A stretch of 20,207 nucleotides of DNA from JAKPPT01 sp964630305. GTDB lineage: Bacteria > Spirochaetota > Spirochaetia > Treponematales > UBA12059. The translations under genes were made by a program, and so were the position numbers. The DNA lies in contig CAZVTR010000042.1 of NCBI GenBank assembly GCA_964630305.1, positions 1 to 20,207 on the forward strand, given 5' to 3'. The notes under the pieces are model-generated. The model was given only the letters and a program-made list of their open reading frames with translations, was not told the origin of the DNA and searched no databases. Shown piece after piece: positions 1 through 7,991 of this stretch. The number at the start of each line of letters is the position of its first letter. Position 1 is the first letter of the stretch.

Positions 1-462
1 ATGGCAGCAGTAATACTTGGGAATACCTTGCCTCTTGCGATGGGCGGATTTATAGCTGCACTTTTTATTGCATTTATTAGAACAAAAATGCAACATATAA
101 AAACACCTTCACTTATTATGCCGCTGCTTGTTATCGCAGGTATTACGGTAGCACATATTCTCGTACCACGAGGCCGCGTGCTCTTGAATCTCCCGGGCAT
201 TCCTATTACAGAACAAGCATTGATTGCAGGACTTAAAAGCGGTTTTTTCCTAGAGGCACTTATTATTCTTTCGAAAAACACTATCGATTCGAACCTGAAA
301 TTTCCAGGCCGATTGGGCAACACGCTTGCTCAAATAGTAAATCTCTATAAACTCTTTTTTTCCATTAAACCAACCATTAAGCGTAAAGCTATTATTGCAG
401 GCATTGATGAATACCTTTTAACTATTGAAACACACTATCAGCCGCAATCTTTGACACAATAA
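1..462 (+). CDS. Integral membrane protein, possibly 5'-truncated; weakly EcfT/CbiQ-like
   Basis: The 153-residue frame is open from the first base of the window, so the ATG at position 1 may be internal and the true start may lie upstream. Two hydrophobic segments are clear, at about residues 4-26 and 38-56. A third, amphipathic one lies at about 74-93, followed by a basic stretch. The order of a short hydrophobic N-terminus, an ITEQAL-type segment leading into a helix, and a basic cytoplasmic tail loosely recalls the transmembrane T component of ECF vitamin/metal transporters. There is no diagnostic motif, so that reading is weak. The last codons overlap the promoter of the chemotaxis gene that follows 38 bases downstream. 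The coding assignment is fairly secure; the function is not. Confidence 0.6.
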   Translation: MAAVILGNTLPLAMGGFIAALFIAFIRTKMQHIKTPSLIMPLLVIAGITVAHILVPRGRVLLNLPGIPITEQALIAGLKSGFFLEALIILSKNTIDSNLKFPGRLGNTLAQIVNLYKLFFSIKPTIKRKAIIAGIDEYLLTIETHYQPQSLTQ

Positions 463-479
463 GCCGATAATAGTATAAT
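451..479 (+). promoter_or_regulatory. Perfect sigma70-type promoter for the chemotaxis receptor gene
   Basis: TTGACA at 451-456 and TATAAT at 474-479 are separated by exactly 17 bases, so both hexamers and the spacing match consensus. The -35 lies inside the last codons of the upstream gene. Transcription would begin near 486, leaving about 15 untranslated bases that include the ribosome binding site AAGGGG at 489-494 before the ATG at 501. The match is seen directly; activity is inferred. Confidence 0.8.
463..470 (+). promoter_or_regulatory. Candidate sigma28 (FliA) -10 element GCCGATAA
   Basis: The octamer GCCGATAA is the consensus -10 of flagellar sigma28 promoters, a class known to drive chemotaxis receptor genes. 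It lies between the two hexamers of the sigma70 promoter. The expected -35 position at about 444-451 (GCAATCTT) matches TAAAGTTT only partly. A transcript from here would start near 477. The -10 match is exact, but the weak -35 keeps the call moderate. Confidence 0.5.
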
Positions 480-500
480 AAATAATACAAGGGGTTATGC

Positions 501-2627
501 ATGCTATTTTCACTCCGCAATAAATTGCTCATTTTAATGATTATTCCGCTCATTGCATTTCTTGCTGTTTCTATACTGTTCGTAATGCAGTCTGCTCAAG
601 GCATCAAAACCGCTAAGCAGGCAGAAACTCAAATGCGTGTTATCAATAATCTTAGCAATTTAATCACAGCAGTACAAAAAGAACGCGGGGCAGGTGTATC
701 GAGCGCACTGGGATTAGAAGCTGGCGACATACTCACTGCTACACGCAGCAACACAGATAAAGCGTGGGAATCTGCAAAAGAGTTATTCTCATCAAACATA
801 GACGATACAAATTTTGCTACACTCGAAAGCCTCATAAATGGTCTTGCAACATTGCGTTCGAATGTCGATAACCGTACATACGACAATCTTACTATATTGA
901 GAGATTATTCCAGCACAATAGATACGCTCCTAGAAATTTTTGGACTAGTCGCAACCGCATCTGATGCTAAAATACAGCAAATATTCTCATATATCGCCAA
1001 CTTTGAGTATGCCAAAAATAATCTCAGTTTGGCATCAATCCTCATAACCACATATGCAGCTACTAATGAACCAATATATGAATCAGATGTTGTCAATCTG
1101 TCTAAAACATTTTCGGCAATAGAAATATTTCTTAACTACAGCAAAACCCAGCACAACTCTGAAACTAAAAGTAAAATCACATCCCTTACATCAAGTGCTG
1201 AATGGACAGTTCTTAAAAACACATTCATCGCAATTGTTGCCAATGCTTCATCCGGCAATTATGGAAAAGATGCTAGTTTTATCTTCCAAAAGACACAGCA
1301 GCTCGTAGATACTGTGCAAGCGCTTATCAACAGCAATTTAAACTTTAGCATACAAGAAGTACAGCTTGTACAAAACAATCAAACGCGATTTCTGCTGGGT
1401 GAATTGTCAGTCATTGCTGCAATATTTGTTGTAATTCTAATTCTTTCCATATTGATTGTAAGCAATGTTGCTAAACGAATCAGGCTGGTATCTAACCGCA
1501 TGAAACTTGTTGCAACAGGCGAAGCCGATCTTACTCAGCGTATAGTGCCAGGCGTTCCTGATGAACTTGGAAAGCTTGCTTCACATTTTAACGATTTTAT
1601 AGTAATGCTTCAAAATCTTATTACTGGCATTAAACAGCAAATAGGAGATTTTAAGAATCTCATAAGCCAGCTTTCCTGCAATACAGAAGAAACAGCAAGC
1701 GCTATTCGAGAAATAGCAGCAAACATTGACCACCTTAGACAACAAACTGCTGCTCAAAGTGCATCCGTAAATGATTCATCAGCTACCATGGAGCAGATGA
1801 CTCGTAGCATTAACAATCTGCATGAACTCATTGAGAAACAGGCAGAAAGCGTTTCCTCATCATCCAGCTCGATTGAAGAAATGGTTGCAAACATTCAATC
1901 TGTAACTGGCAACATCGAACGAATCGGAACATATTATGAAAAATTAATCCAGCGTTCCGATGCAGGCAAAAACGCTATTGATATCGTGGTTAAACAAATT
2001 CATGATATAGATACTCAATCTGGAGCACTGCAAGAGGCTAACAACCTTATTGCCGGCATTGCAGCAGAAACCAATCTCTTAGCAATGAACGCCGCAATAG
2101 AAGCTGCTCATGCAGGAGAAGCTGGGCGCGGCTTCTCAGTTGTTGCAGATGAAATACGCAAGCTTGCTGAAAATGCTTCGCGGCAGTCTAAAACAATTGC
2201 CCAAAACATCAAATCAATACGAAATGTCATTGGTGCTGTAGTAAACAGCTCGAGTACAAGCGCTCATACATTTGAAGATATCGTTGAGCAAATTAAACAG
2301 CTATCAAATCTGGAAGAAGAAATCAAATATGCTATGAAAGAACAGAGTGCTGGTTCTAATATGATTCTTTCATCATTGGCAGACATCAATAGCATTACCA
2401 GTCAGGTACGAAAAGCAGCATCGGAAATGCAAATTGGGTCAACAGCACTCATACATGAAATTGAGCAAATCAAACAGCTTGCCGCAGAGATAGAAAACGG
2501 TATGAATGAAATGCTCATTGGAACTCAGGAGATCCAGAGTGCAGCACAGGATAACAGCAATCTTGCTGTTGCTGCTGATACTGGCATTAAACACCTTGCA
2601 GAAATGACAGATAAATTTATAACATAA
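501..2627 (+). CDS. Methyl-accepting chemotaxis protein with NIT-type sensor domain
   Basis: Inner-membrane chemoreceptor that would signal through CheW/CheA. TM1 is at about residues 9-29. A long periplasmic helical region follows with a QKERG signature at residues 59-63, typical of the nitrate/nitrite-sensing (NIT) domain. TM2 is at about 303-323 and a HAMP linker at about 322-375. The signalling domain contains the conserved hairpin tip around residues 520-563 (ETNLLAMNAAIEAAHAGE, then GRGFSVVADEIRKLAE). No CheR/CheB-tethering pentapeptide is visible at the C-terminus, which ends TDKFIT. The start is fixed by AAGGGG six bases upstream. Regulation is probably by the overlapping sigma70 and sigma28-like elements at 451-479. 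The ligand cannot be read from the sequence; nitrate is only a family suggestion. Confidence 0.96.
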   Translation: MLFSLRNKLLILMIIPLIAFLAVSILFVMQSAQGIKTAKQAETQMRVINNLSNLITAVQKERGAGVSSALGLEAGDILTATRSNTDKAWESAKELFSSNIDDTNFATLESLINGLATLRSNVDNRTYDNLTILRDYSSTIDTLLEIFGLVATASDAKIQQIFSYIANFEYAKNNLSLASILITTYAATNEPIYESDVVNLSKTFSAIEIFLNYSKTQHNSETKSKITSLTSSAEWTVLKNTFIAIVANASSGNYGKDASFIFQKTQQLVDTVQALINSNLNFSIQEVQLVQNNQTRFLLGELSVIAAIFVVILILSILIVSNVAKRIRLVSNRMKLVATGEADLTQRIVPGVPDELGKLASHFNDFIVMLQNLITGIKQQIGDFKNLISQLSCNTEETASAIREIAANIDHLRQQTAAQSASVNDSSATMEQMTRSINNLHELIEKQAESVSSSSSSIEEMVANIQSVTGNIERIGTYYEKLIQRSDAGKNAIDIVVKQIHDIDTQSGALQEANNLIAGIAAETNLLAMNAAIEAAHAGEAGRGFSVVADEIRKLAENASRQSKTIAQNIKSIRNVIGAVVNSSSTSAHTFEDIVEQIKQLSNLEEEIKYAMKEQSAGSNMILSSLADINSITSQVRKAASEMQIGSTALIHEIEQIKQLAAEIENGMNEMLIGTQEIQSAAQDNSNLAVAADTGIKHLAEMTDKFIT

Positions 2628-2647
2628 ACTAATTATTTGTTAGTTTG

Positions 2648-2680
2648 TATAGCTTTTTTAGTTAATACAATTAAGCTATA
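2648..2680 (+). terminator. Weak AT-rich inverted repeat after the chemotaxis gene
   Basis: TATAGCTT at 2648-2655 is the exact reverse complement of AAGCTATA at 2673-2680, with a 17-base loop. The stem is short and AT-rich and no T-run follows, so it would be a weak terminator. The strong hairpin at 2711-2737 probably does the work. It may simply be a chance dyad. Confidence 0.25.
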
Positions 2681-2710
2681 TGACAGCTAAATTTTATTGA
2701 TTACTTGCAT

Positions 2711-2737
2711 AAAAGGAGCGCTCGTAGCGCTCCTTTT
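2711..2737. terminator. Bidirectional rho-independent terminator between MCP gene and leuS
   Basis: A perfect 12-bp stem (AAAAGGAGCGCT / AGCGCTCCTTTT) has a 3-base loop. It carries A-runs on the left and T-runs on the right, so it can stop transcription from both sides. It begins one base past the leuS stop codon and serves the two convergent genes. Confidence 0.93.
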
Positions 2738-2738
2738 A

Positions 2739-4775
2739 TTATTTTATAACAAAGTTTACAAGCTTGTCCGGTACCACAATAGTTTTTACTATAGTTTTAC
2801 CATCCAGGTAGCCTTGAATTTTAGGAAGTGCTTTGGCTTTCTCTTCAAGCACCGATTTATCTGTTCCTTTTACGGCTGTAAAATCATCACGCACTTTACC
2901 GTTAACCTGCACCACTATTGTTGCTTCATCGATTTCACAGAGCGCAGGATCATAGCTTGGCCAGGGTTCATAGGCCAGTGTCGTTGTATGCCCTGCCATC
3001 TCCCAGATTTCTTCTGCTAAATGCGGTGCATACGGCGCAACAAGTAGCACAAGTGGCTCCCAGAGCTTTCTTGGTATAACATCAAGCTTGTTAAGTTCCG
3101 ATGAATACGTCATCATTGCTGCAATAGCAGTATTGAAGTTTAGTGTTGCAGTATCTTCAGTTACTTTTTTTATCGTTCTATGCAGCTCACGCATGAGACT
3201 TGTATCGCCCGTATCGTCAGAGAGCGGCTTTTGCGCAATAGCATAGAGCCTATCTAAGAATCGAGTTATGCCGTTGAGCCCAGCGGTATTCCAGGGTTTA
3301 CTTACTTCGAGCGGTCCCATGAACATTTCATAGACGCGGAGCGTATCTGCCCCATAGTCCCTGATAATATCATCAGGATTGATAACATTACCGCGGCTCT
3401 TGGACATTTTCTGNNNNNNNNNNNNNNNNNNNNNNNNNNNNNNNNNNNNNNNNNNNNNNNNNNNNNNNNNNNNNNNNNNNNNNNNNNNNNNNNNNNNNNN
3501 NNNNNNNNNNNNNTTATAGCTCACCGCGTACTTGCCAAGTCCATGAGCTTCGAGCCAGGCTGTAATTTTTTTCTTAAACTCCGCTGTAGAAAGTCCATTG
3601 AACTCGCCAGAATTAATGGCAATACCGTCATCAGAAAAGCAGCCATCTTTTTCTGTACAGTAATCAGGTCTATCCACGGGCTTAACCACATCGATAATAG
3701 GGAGCCCAAATGTTTTAGCAAACTCATAATCACGCTCATCGTGTGCAGGAACAGCCATAATTGCGCCGGTTCCATAGCTAATGAGCACATAATCGGAAAT
3801 CCAAATAGGTATTTCTTTCCCATTTACCGGGTTTATCGCATACGCACCTGTCCATACCCCTGTTTTGGTTTTAGCAAGATCCGTACGCTCAAGGTCGCTC
3901 TTGTGTGCCGCTTCATCGATATAGCGTTCAACAGCTGAGCGCTGCTCACGAGTAGTAATCTTTTGAACGAGAGCATGTTCCGGTGCAAGCACCATATATG
4001 TTGCACCAAACAGTGTATCCGGACGGGTTGTAAACACGGTTATAGTATCATGAGTACCTTTAACTTTAAAATGTACATGAGCGCCTTCGGATTTTCCAAT
4101 CCAGTTTCTCTGCATTGCCTTAACTGGTTCTGGCCAATCGAGCTCTTCAAGGTCTTCAAGCAGTCTGTCAGCATAAGCAGTTATTTTTAATACCCATTGC
4201 CGTATGCGTTTTCGTACGACTTTTGTACCGCACCGATCACAGAGTCCTTCTTTCACCTCTTCGTTTGCAAGACCAGTCTTGCATGAAGGGCAAAAATTAA
4301 TGGGTTCATCAGACTCATATGCAAGCCCTTTTTTGAAAAGCTCGAGAAAAATCCATTGTGTCCATTTATAGTACTCGGGATCGCATGTTGATATCTCTCT
4401 GTCCCAATCATATGAAAAGCCAAAGCTTTTTATTTGCTCTCTAAAGCGGTTAATATTGGCTTGCGTGGTTATAGCAGGATGCGTTCCTGTTTGGATTGCA
4501 TAGTTCTCAGCAGGAAGCCCAAATGCATCAAACCCCATAGGATGGAGCACATTATAGCCGCACATTCTCAAAAAACGGCAAAAAATATCGGTAGCTGTAT
4601 AGCCCTCCGGGTGTCCGACATGGAGTCCCGCACCGGAAGGATAGGGAAACATATCGAGCACATAATAGCGCTTACCTTCCGGGAACCGAGTATCTTCGGA
4701 ACACTTAAAAGTCTTATGTTCCTCCCAGTACTTCTGCCATTTTTTTTCAATCTCTGTATATGCGTATCGAGCCAT
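2739..4775 (-). CDS. leuS: Leucyl-tRNA synthetase (class I), interrupted by an assembly gap
   Basis: Charges tRNA-Leu with leucine in the cytoplasm. The N-terminus has the LeuRS lead (TEIEKKWQKYW) and the HIGH-type motif HVGH within MFPYPSGAGLHVGH. The CP1 editing domain follows, with the threonine-rich TTRPDTLFGATY segment and GTGAIMAVPAHDERD. After the gap come KMSKS in QKMSKSRGNVINPDDI, the anticodon-binding helical domain and a C-terminal VNGKVRD domain. The chosen ATG is preceded by GAGG eight bases upstream; a longer in-frame start at 4808 adds eleven unconvincing residues. The frame runs through 100 N, but the missing part (the end of the editing insertion and the catalytic region before KMSKS) should be about 200 residues, judging by the family's usual 800-880. 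The gap size is therefore nominal. This is the last gene of a minus-strand run. Confidence 0.97.
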   Translation of the reverse strand: MARYAYTEIEKKWQKYWEEHKTFKCSEDTRFPEGKRYYVLDMFPYPSGAGLHVGHPEGYTATDIFCRFLRMCGYNVLHPMGFDAFGLPAENYAIQTGTHPAITTQANINRFREQIKSFGFSYDWDREISTCDPEYYKWTQWIFLELFKKGLAYESDEPINFCPSCKTGLANEEVKEGLCDRCGTKVVRKRIRQWVLKITAYADRLLEDLEELDWPEPVKAMQRNWIGKSEGAHVHFKVKGTHDTITVFTTRPDTLFGATYMVLAPEHALVQKITTREQRSAVERYIDEAAHKSDLERTDLAKTKTGVWTGAYAINPVNGKEIPIWISDYVLISYGTGAIMAVPAHDERDYEFAKTFGLPIIDVVKPVDRPDYCTEKDGCFSDDGIAINSGEFNGLSTAEFKKKITAWLEAHGLGKYAVSYXXXXXXXXXXXXXXXXXXXXXXXXXXXXXXXXXXQKMSKSRGNVINPDDIIRDYGADTLRVYEMFMGPLEVSKPWNTAGLNGITRFLDRLYAIAQKPLSDDTGDTSLMRELHRTIKKVTEDTATLNFNTAIAAMMTYSSELNKLDVIPRKLWEPLVLLVAPYAPHLAEEIWEMAGHTTTLAYEPWPSYDPALCEIDEATIVVQVNGKVRDDFTAVKGTDKSVLEEKAKALPKIQGYLDGKTIVKTIVVPDKLVNFVIK
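3414..3513. other. Assembly gap of 100 N inside leuS
   Basis: Exactly 100 N, the conventional placeholder for a scaffold gap of unknown size. Comparison with complete leucyl-tRNA synthetases suggests that roughly 500-650 bases are really missing. Confidence 0.98.
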
Positions 4776-4827
4776 GAATAACCTCACTTGTGCATAGGAG
4801 CATAGCAAAAATAGAAATGGGTTTCAA

Positions 4828-4864
4828 GGCAAGGAATAACCTACATGCTTGTTATTCCTATGCC
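4828..4864 (-). terminator. Hairpin between the DUF3798 lipoprotein gene and leuS
   Basis: AGGAATAAC (4832-4840) pairs exactly with GTTATTCCT (4851-4859) around a 10-base loop. GGCA/TGCC extends the stem by four pairs past one bulged A. It lies 34 bases past the lipoprotein gene stop and 53 bases before the leuS start. No uninterrupted T-run follows on the minus strand, so it may be a partial terminator or a leader/processing stem. There is no room here for a T-box leader. Confidence 0.45.
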
Positions 4865-4897
4865 CAATTTAAAGTTTCCTTACATCTGTAAATTCTT

Positions 4898-6079
4898 TTA
4901 TTGCCCGGTTACCTGCGCTGGGATTCTCTGACGGGATATTGGTATAAAACCTTTGCCAATTTGATAAAAATCCTGTGATACAAGAACCGTTCTCATGGAA
5001 CGTATTCCAGTTGCAGGATCAGCAAAATATGAAGCTTCCCAGCCAATGGAACTATCAATTTTTTTTAAATTTTCAAGCACCGTTTTAGCATTGACAAACC
5101 TTGTTATGGCTGTCCGTCTGTAATTTTTGGATTCAAGAATACGGGCAATTTCATTACACGCTGTCTCCACAAGCGCAACCTCTTGCGGGTATCCCGGCAC
5201 AATCATTTTTACATAAGGATTTATCGTTATATAATATTTATTGATTATTCCAAGCATTCTGCCTGGATAGGTCGGGAGCCAGCTCCCATCATGGCCATAT
5301 TGATCAAACAATGCTTCAAGATATGGCTTGTAACTAACAGGAAATCCAGGAATAAACACAAGCAAATTATTCATTTTTATTATTTTTTCTTCACTAAACT
5401 TTGCTGACGGTGCATACAGTACAGCTGTATTTTGCATGCTATAATCAAATGTTTTCTCACTGTACAGTATGCTTTCTGCATTTTCGTATTTTATAGACTG
5501 CAGTAATGTGTTATTGTAAAAATAAGTAAGACTGTTTTTGGGCGCTTTTGAATAATCCGGGATTAATATTTTTTCTAATCCTAGTTTTTTTGCTGTTACT
5601 ACTGCTCCATATGCAATTTTGCGGTAATCGGTTGCCAGCACAAAATCACACTCCGCTTCTACTTCATATATATTATTTTCAGGTTCAATAGCCGCAACAA
5701 TTATATCCGGATATGTTTTGCGTACCTCCTGAACTGCTGTAACAGTACCCGTTACTGCTGGTGCAATGATAAAAGCCCTTACACCATGCTGTTCTATCAT
5801 TGTACGCATGGCATACTCTATCCATGCACTCACCTGACTTCTGCCCTGGGGTGCATCGAACGACCCAGGAAAGCTCATTGAAAATCCAGCACCGCCTGTA
5901 TACATGCCTTCTGGATATCCGCGTGTTTCAGGAAATAAGACTACAACCGGCAGTACTTTTTTTACAGCGTCAGTTTTTGCTGTTTTTTGCACCTCAGCAT
6001 TTTGCTGAGGCGACATCCCCTTTTGAGCACAAGAAAACACAAATATAATGAGACAAATCAATGATGCAAGACGATTCAT
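4898..6079 (-). CDS. DUF3798-family lipoprotein, periplasmic-binding-protein-like
   Basis: A 393-residue exported protein. Residues 1-16 form a signal peptide, ending FVFSC with Cys17 as the likely lipidated residue. This is a relaxed lipobox of the kind spirochaetes tolerate. From about residue 90 on, segments resemble the DUF3798 family: VRAFIIAPAVTGT, a YPDII strand, an E-P-x-N turn, then GAVVTAKKLGLEKILI and a later GHDGSWLPTYPGRMLGI. They suggest alternating strands and helices of a periplasmic-binding fold. The substrate is unknown. It starts 20 bases after deoD with a weak AAGAG ribosome site and is probably co-transcribed with deoD, which hints at, but does not show, a role near nucleoside uptake. 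The family call rests on remembered sequence patterns. Confidence 0.75.
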   Translation of the reverse strand: MNRLASLICLIIFVFSCAQKGMSPQQNAEVQKTAKTDAVKKVLPVVVLFPETRGYPEGMYTGGAGFSMSFPGSFDAPQGRSQVSAWIEYAMRTMIEQHGVRAFIIAPAVTGTVTAVQEVRKTYPDIIVAAIEPENNIYEVEAECDFVLATDYRKIAYGAVVTAKKLGLEKILIPDYSKAPKNSLTYFYNNTLLQSIKYENAESILYSEKTFDYSMQNTAVLYAPSAKFSEEKIIKMNNLLVFIPGFPVSYKPYLEALFDQYGHDGSWLPTYPGRMLGIINKYYITINPYVKMIVPGYPQEVALVETACNEIARILESKNYRRTAITRFVNAKTVLENLKKIDSSIGWEASYFADPATGIRSMRTVLVSQDFYQIGKGFIPISRQRIPAQVTGQ

Positions 6080-6099
6080 AGTTTACTCTTGTTTAGTGC

Positions 6100-6804
6100 T
6101 TATGAATTTACTGTTTCAAGAGCAAGTTCAAGCATTGTTTTAAACGTAGTTTCCCGTTCCTGAGCAGACGTTGCCTCATGCGTTACAAGGCTGTCACTTA
6201 CTGTTAAAATTGCAAGAGCTTTAGCATTAAACTTTGCCGCAAGCGTGTAAAGTTCAGCCGTTTCCATTTCCACTGCAAGAACTCGGTAACGTGCCCACAT
6301 TTTCCATTGGTCAGGATCTTCTGAATAAAATGAGTCGCTGGAAATAATCGAACCAACCTTTACCGAAAGCCCTATTTCTTTGCCCCGCCTCCAGGCTTTT
6401 TCAAGGAGCTCAAAATCGGCAGTAGGCGCAAAATCGAGCCCTTGGAATCTGATTCTATTGACATTTGAATCCGTACATGCGCTCATAGCTATAATAACAT
6501 CCCGAACTTTAATATCTTCCTGGAGCGATCCGCAGGTTCCAACGCGAATAAGCCTTTTCACGCCATACTCACGCAGTAATTCATTCACATAAATAGAATG
6601 TGATGGCATACCCATACCTGTCCCCATAACTGAGACTTTTTGTCCTTTATAGGTACCGGTATAACCAAACATATTTCGGACTTTGTTAAACAAAACGGGT
6701 TCAGTTAAATAATTCTCTGCTATAAACTTTGCTCTGAGAGGATCTCCGGGCAATAATATTGATTCTGCAATTGCGCCTTTCGGTGCTTCGATATGAATAC
6801 TCAT
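6100..6804 (-). CDS. deoD: Purine-nucleoside phosphorylase, DeoD type
   Basis: Cleaves purine (deoxy)nucleosides with phosphate to the free base and (deoxy)ribose 1-phosphate; cytoplasmic purine salvage, hexameric in the family. At 234 residues it is close to the E. coli enzyme (239). His4, LLPGDPLRAKFIAE (17-30), GTGMGMPS, RVGTCGS, SDSFY and VEMETAELY are all present. The catalytic Asp204 (in TVSD) and Arg217 fall at the same numbers as in E. coli DeoD. The start follows AAAGGA seven bases upstream. It lies 94 bases after a secreted-protein gene and 20 bases before the lipoprotein gene, all on the minus strand. Confidence 0.97.
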   Translation of the reverse strand: MSIHIEAPKGAIAESILLPGDPLRAKFIAENYLTEPVLFNKVRNMFGYTGTYKGQKVSVMGTGMGMPSHSIYVNELLREYGVKRLIRVGTCGSLQEDIKVRDVIIAMSACTDSNVNRIRFQGLDFAPTADFELLEKAWRRGKEIGLSVKVGSIISSDSFYSEDPDQWKMWARYRVLAVEMETAELYTLAAKFNAKALAILTVSDSLVTHEATSAQERETTFKTMLELALETVNS

Positions 6805-6841
6805 GGTTTTTCCTTTCGTCTGAATAGTGTAAATGTCACAG

Positions 6842-6896
6842 GGACAGACCTAACTATAGCATGAAATTACTTGTCTGTAAAATTATCTGGACAGAC
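6842..6896 (-). repeat. Repeated GGACAGAC with an inverted copy upstream of deoD
   Basis: In the 94 bases before deoD, GGACAGAC occurs at 6842-6849 and again at 6889-6896, with the inverted core GTCTGT at 6873-6878. Either copy can form a 6-bp hairpin with the inverted core. There is no T-run. It could be a weak operator or leader stem, or chance; nothing else is apparent in this spacer. Confidence 0.25.
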
Positions 6897-6898
6897 TT

Positions 6899-7852
6899 TC
6901 ACTGATACATAATCACAAGCGGCATTGGCTGCAGCATAAGCACATCCTGCGGGCTCATGAGCGGATTATCCCAGCCAGCGCCTTGAATTGTTGGCGGATA
7001 AAAGAGCTTAAAACCTTTTATGGGAATATTCTTTGCTTGAGCAATCATCGAATAAGTGCTTTTTTTAAGCTGTGGATTACCAAATCCATCTGCAACATGG
7101 ATAAGAATAACCTGATCATACGTCGCCTTGACCGCATCCCGGTTCATAATCATTTTTGGCTTAAACTGATGAATAATGAGCATGCGGGGACCCGTAATTT
7201 TATTGGCAACAAGAAATTCCTGAAGCCGTTCCTGTGCGCGGTTAATCTCATCTGCTGTTACAAAACCTATTTCTTTCATTGGTTTAGTAGTACGCCATTC
7301 CGGATCAAGTGCCAGGTGCACATTGGGGTATGATAAAAACTCAAACATTGTTTCGAGCGATTGTATTACATCATATTTCCCAATCTGATGATCAAGAAAT
7401 ACAAGCCAGCCCCGCGCTAATGCAAACTCGATATAGTCTCTCACTACTGCCTTTGACAAATATCCAATATTGCCTTCCGGCCAACATGTGCCGTATATAA
7501 TGTAAAAAGCGGGGACAATCCCCAAATCGCCATTCAATGCATCATATTCGCTGGCAAGTTTTTCGAGCATGGGTGCAAGCTGTTCCTTGCTGTACTGTCC
7601 TAAAATACCCATAGAGCGAGCGCCAGGTCTGCCATAGTAAGCGAGTATCTGACTGTGGGCCAGCACCGGTATTCCAGCNNNNNNNNNNNNNNNNNNNNNN
7701 NNNNNNNNNNNNNNNNNNNNNNNNNNNNNNNNNNNNNNNNNNNNNNNNNNNNNNNNNNNNNNNNNNNNNNNNNNNNNNGGTGTACACATGCTGATACCCA
7801 ATCCCAAAATTATTGCAAGTATTCCCGATTTGATGCGCTGATGCTCACTCAT
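6899..7852 (-). CDS. Conserved exported protein of unknown function, assembly gap near N-terminus
   Basis: The first 24 residues are a membrane anchor or signal peptide (GILAIILGLGISMC). Cys23 could be lipidated, though the preceding Met would be unusual. The next part is lost in 100 N. The remainder reads like an alternating beta/alpha fold: VLAHSQILAYYGRPG, SMGILGQYS, a strand WLVFLDHQ, then ALDPEWR, IIHQFKPKM, HVADGFGNP, KGFKLFYP and a C-terminal LMSPQDV. I associate this motif order with uncharacterised exported proteins of actinobacteria and other bacteria, where a glycoside-hydrolase-like TIM barrel has been a natural guess. That is recall, not a search. The start is supported by GAGG six bases upstream. 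It is the first gene of the minus-strand run that includes deoD. No catalytic function is claimed. Confidence 0.8.
   Translation of the reverse strand: MSEHQRIKSGILAIILGLGISMCTXXXXXXXXXXXXXXXXXXXXXXXXXXXXXXXXXXAGIPVLAHSQILAYYGRPGARSMGILGQYSKEQLAPMLEKLASEYDALNGDLGIVPAFYIIYGTCWPEGNIGYLSKAVVRDYIEFALARGWLVFLDHQIGKYDVIQSLETMFEFLSYPNVHLALDPEWRTTKPMKEIGFVTADEINRAQERLQEFLVANKITGPRMLIIHQFKPKMIMNRDAVKATYDQVILIHVADGFGNPQLKKSTYSMIAQAKNIPIKGFKLFYPPTIQGAGWDNPLMSPQDVLMLQPMPLVIMYQ
7679..7778. other. Assembly gap of 100 N in the exported-protein gene
   Basis: Exactly 100 N, probably a placeholder of unknown true size. It removes the region just after the signal peptide. The reading frame across it is continuous only by assumption. 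Confidence 0.98.
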
Positions 7853-7885
7853 TGTATGCCTCGCCTATGCTGTAAATGTATTGAT

Positions 7886-7947
7886 GCAGTACCCTTTCAA
7901 GCATGCTAGCCGCTCAGTACAATGTGCTCACTCTGGTACTGCTTTTT
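7886..7947 (+). other. Long-looped inverted repeat ending in T5, divergent intergenic region
   Basis: GCAGTACC (7886-7893) is the exact reverse complement of GGTACTGC (7935-7942), which is followed directly by TTTTT. The 41 bases between contain the palindrome AGCATGCT. This sits between the divergent genes at 7852 and 8057. It could be a small structured RNA with its own terminator, a leader, or coincidence. No coding sequence fits here. Confidence 0.35.
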
Positions 7948-7960
7948 ATATATCGGATAG

Positions 7961-7991
7961 TTAAATGCTTTCTTGATTCCCCTCTTATAAA
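7961..7991 (+). promoter_or_regulatory. Tentative promoter for the exported hydrolase-like gene
   Basis: TTAAAT (7961-7966) and TATAAA (7986-7991) are 19 bases apart, a weak sigma70-like pair. A transcript would begin near 7998. Neither candidate start of the downstream gene (8009 or 8057) has a clear ribosome binding site. Confidence 0.3.

Noticed and set aside
4776..4808. Longer leuS start adding eleven residues
   Set aside because: The added residues do not resemble the family, while the ATG at 4775 has GAGG at good spacing and yields the usual LeuRS N-terminus.
4776..4897. T-box leader upstream of leuS
   Set aside because: The spacer is only 122 bases with a single hairpin; no specifier stem, antiterminator or T-box core could be seen.
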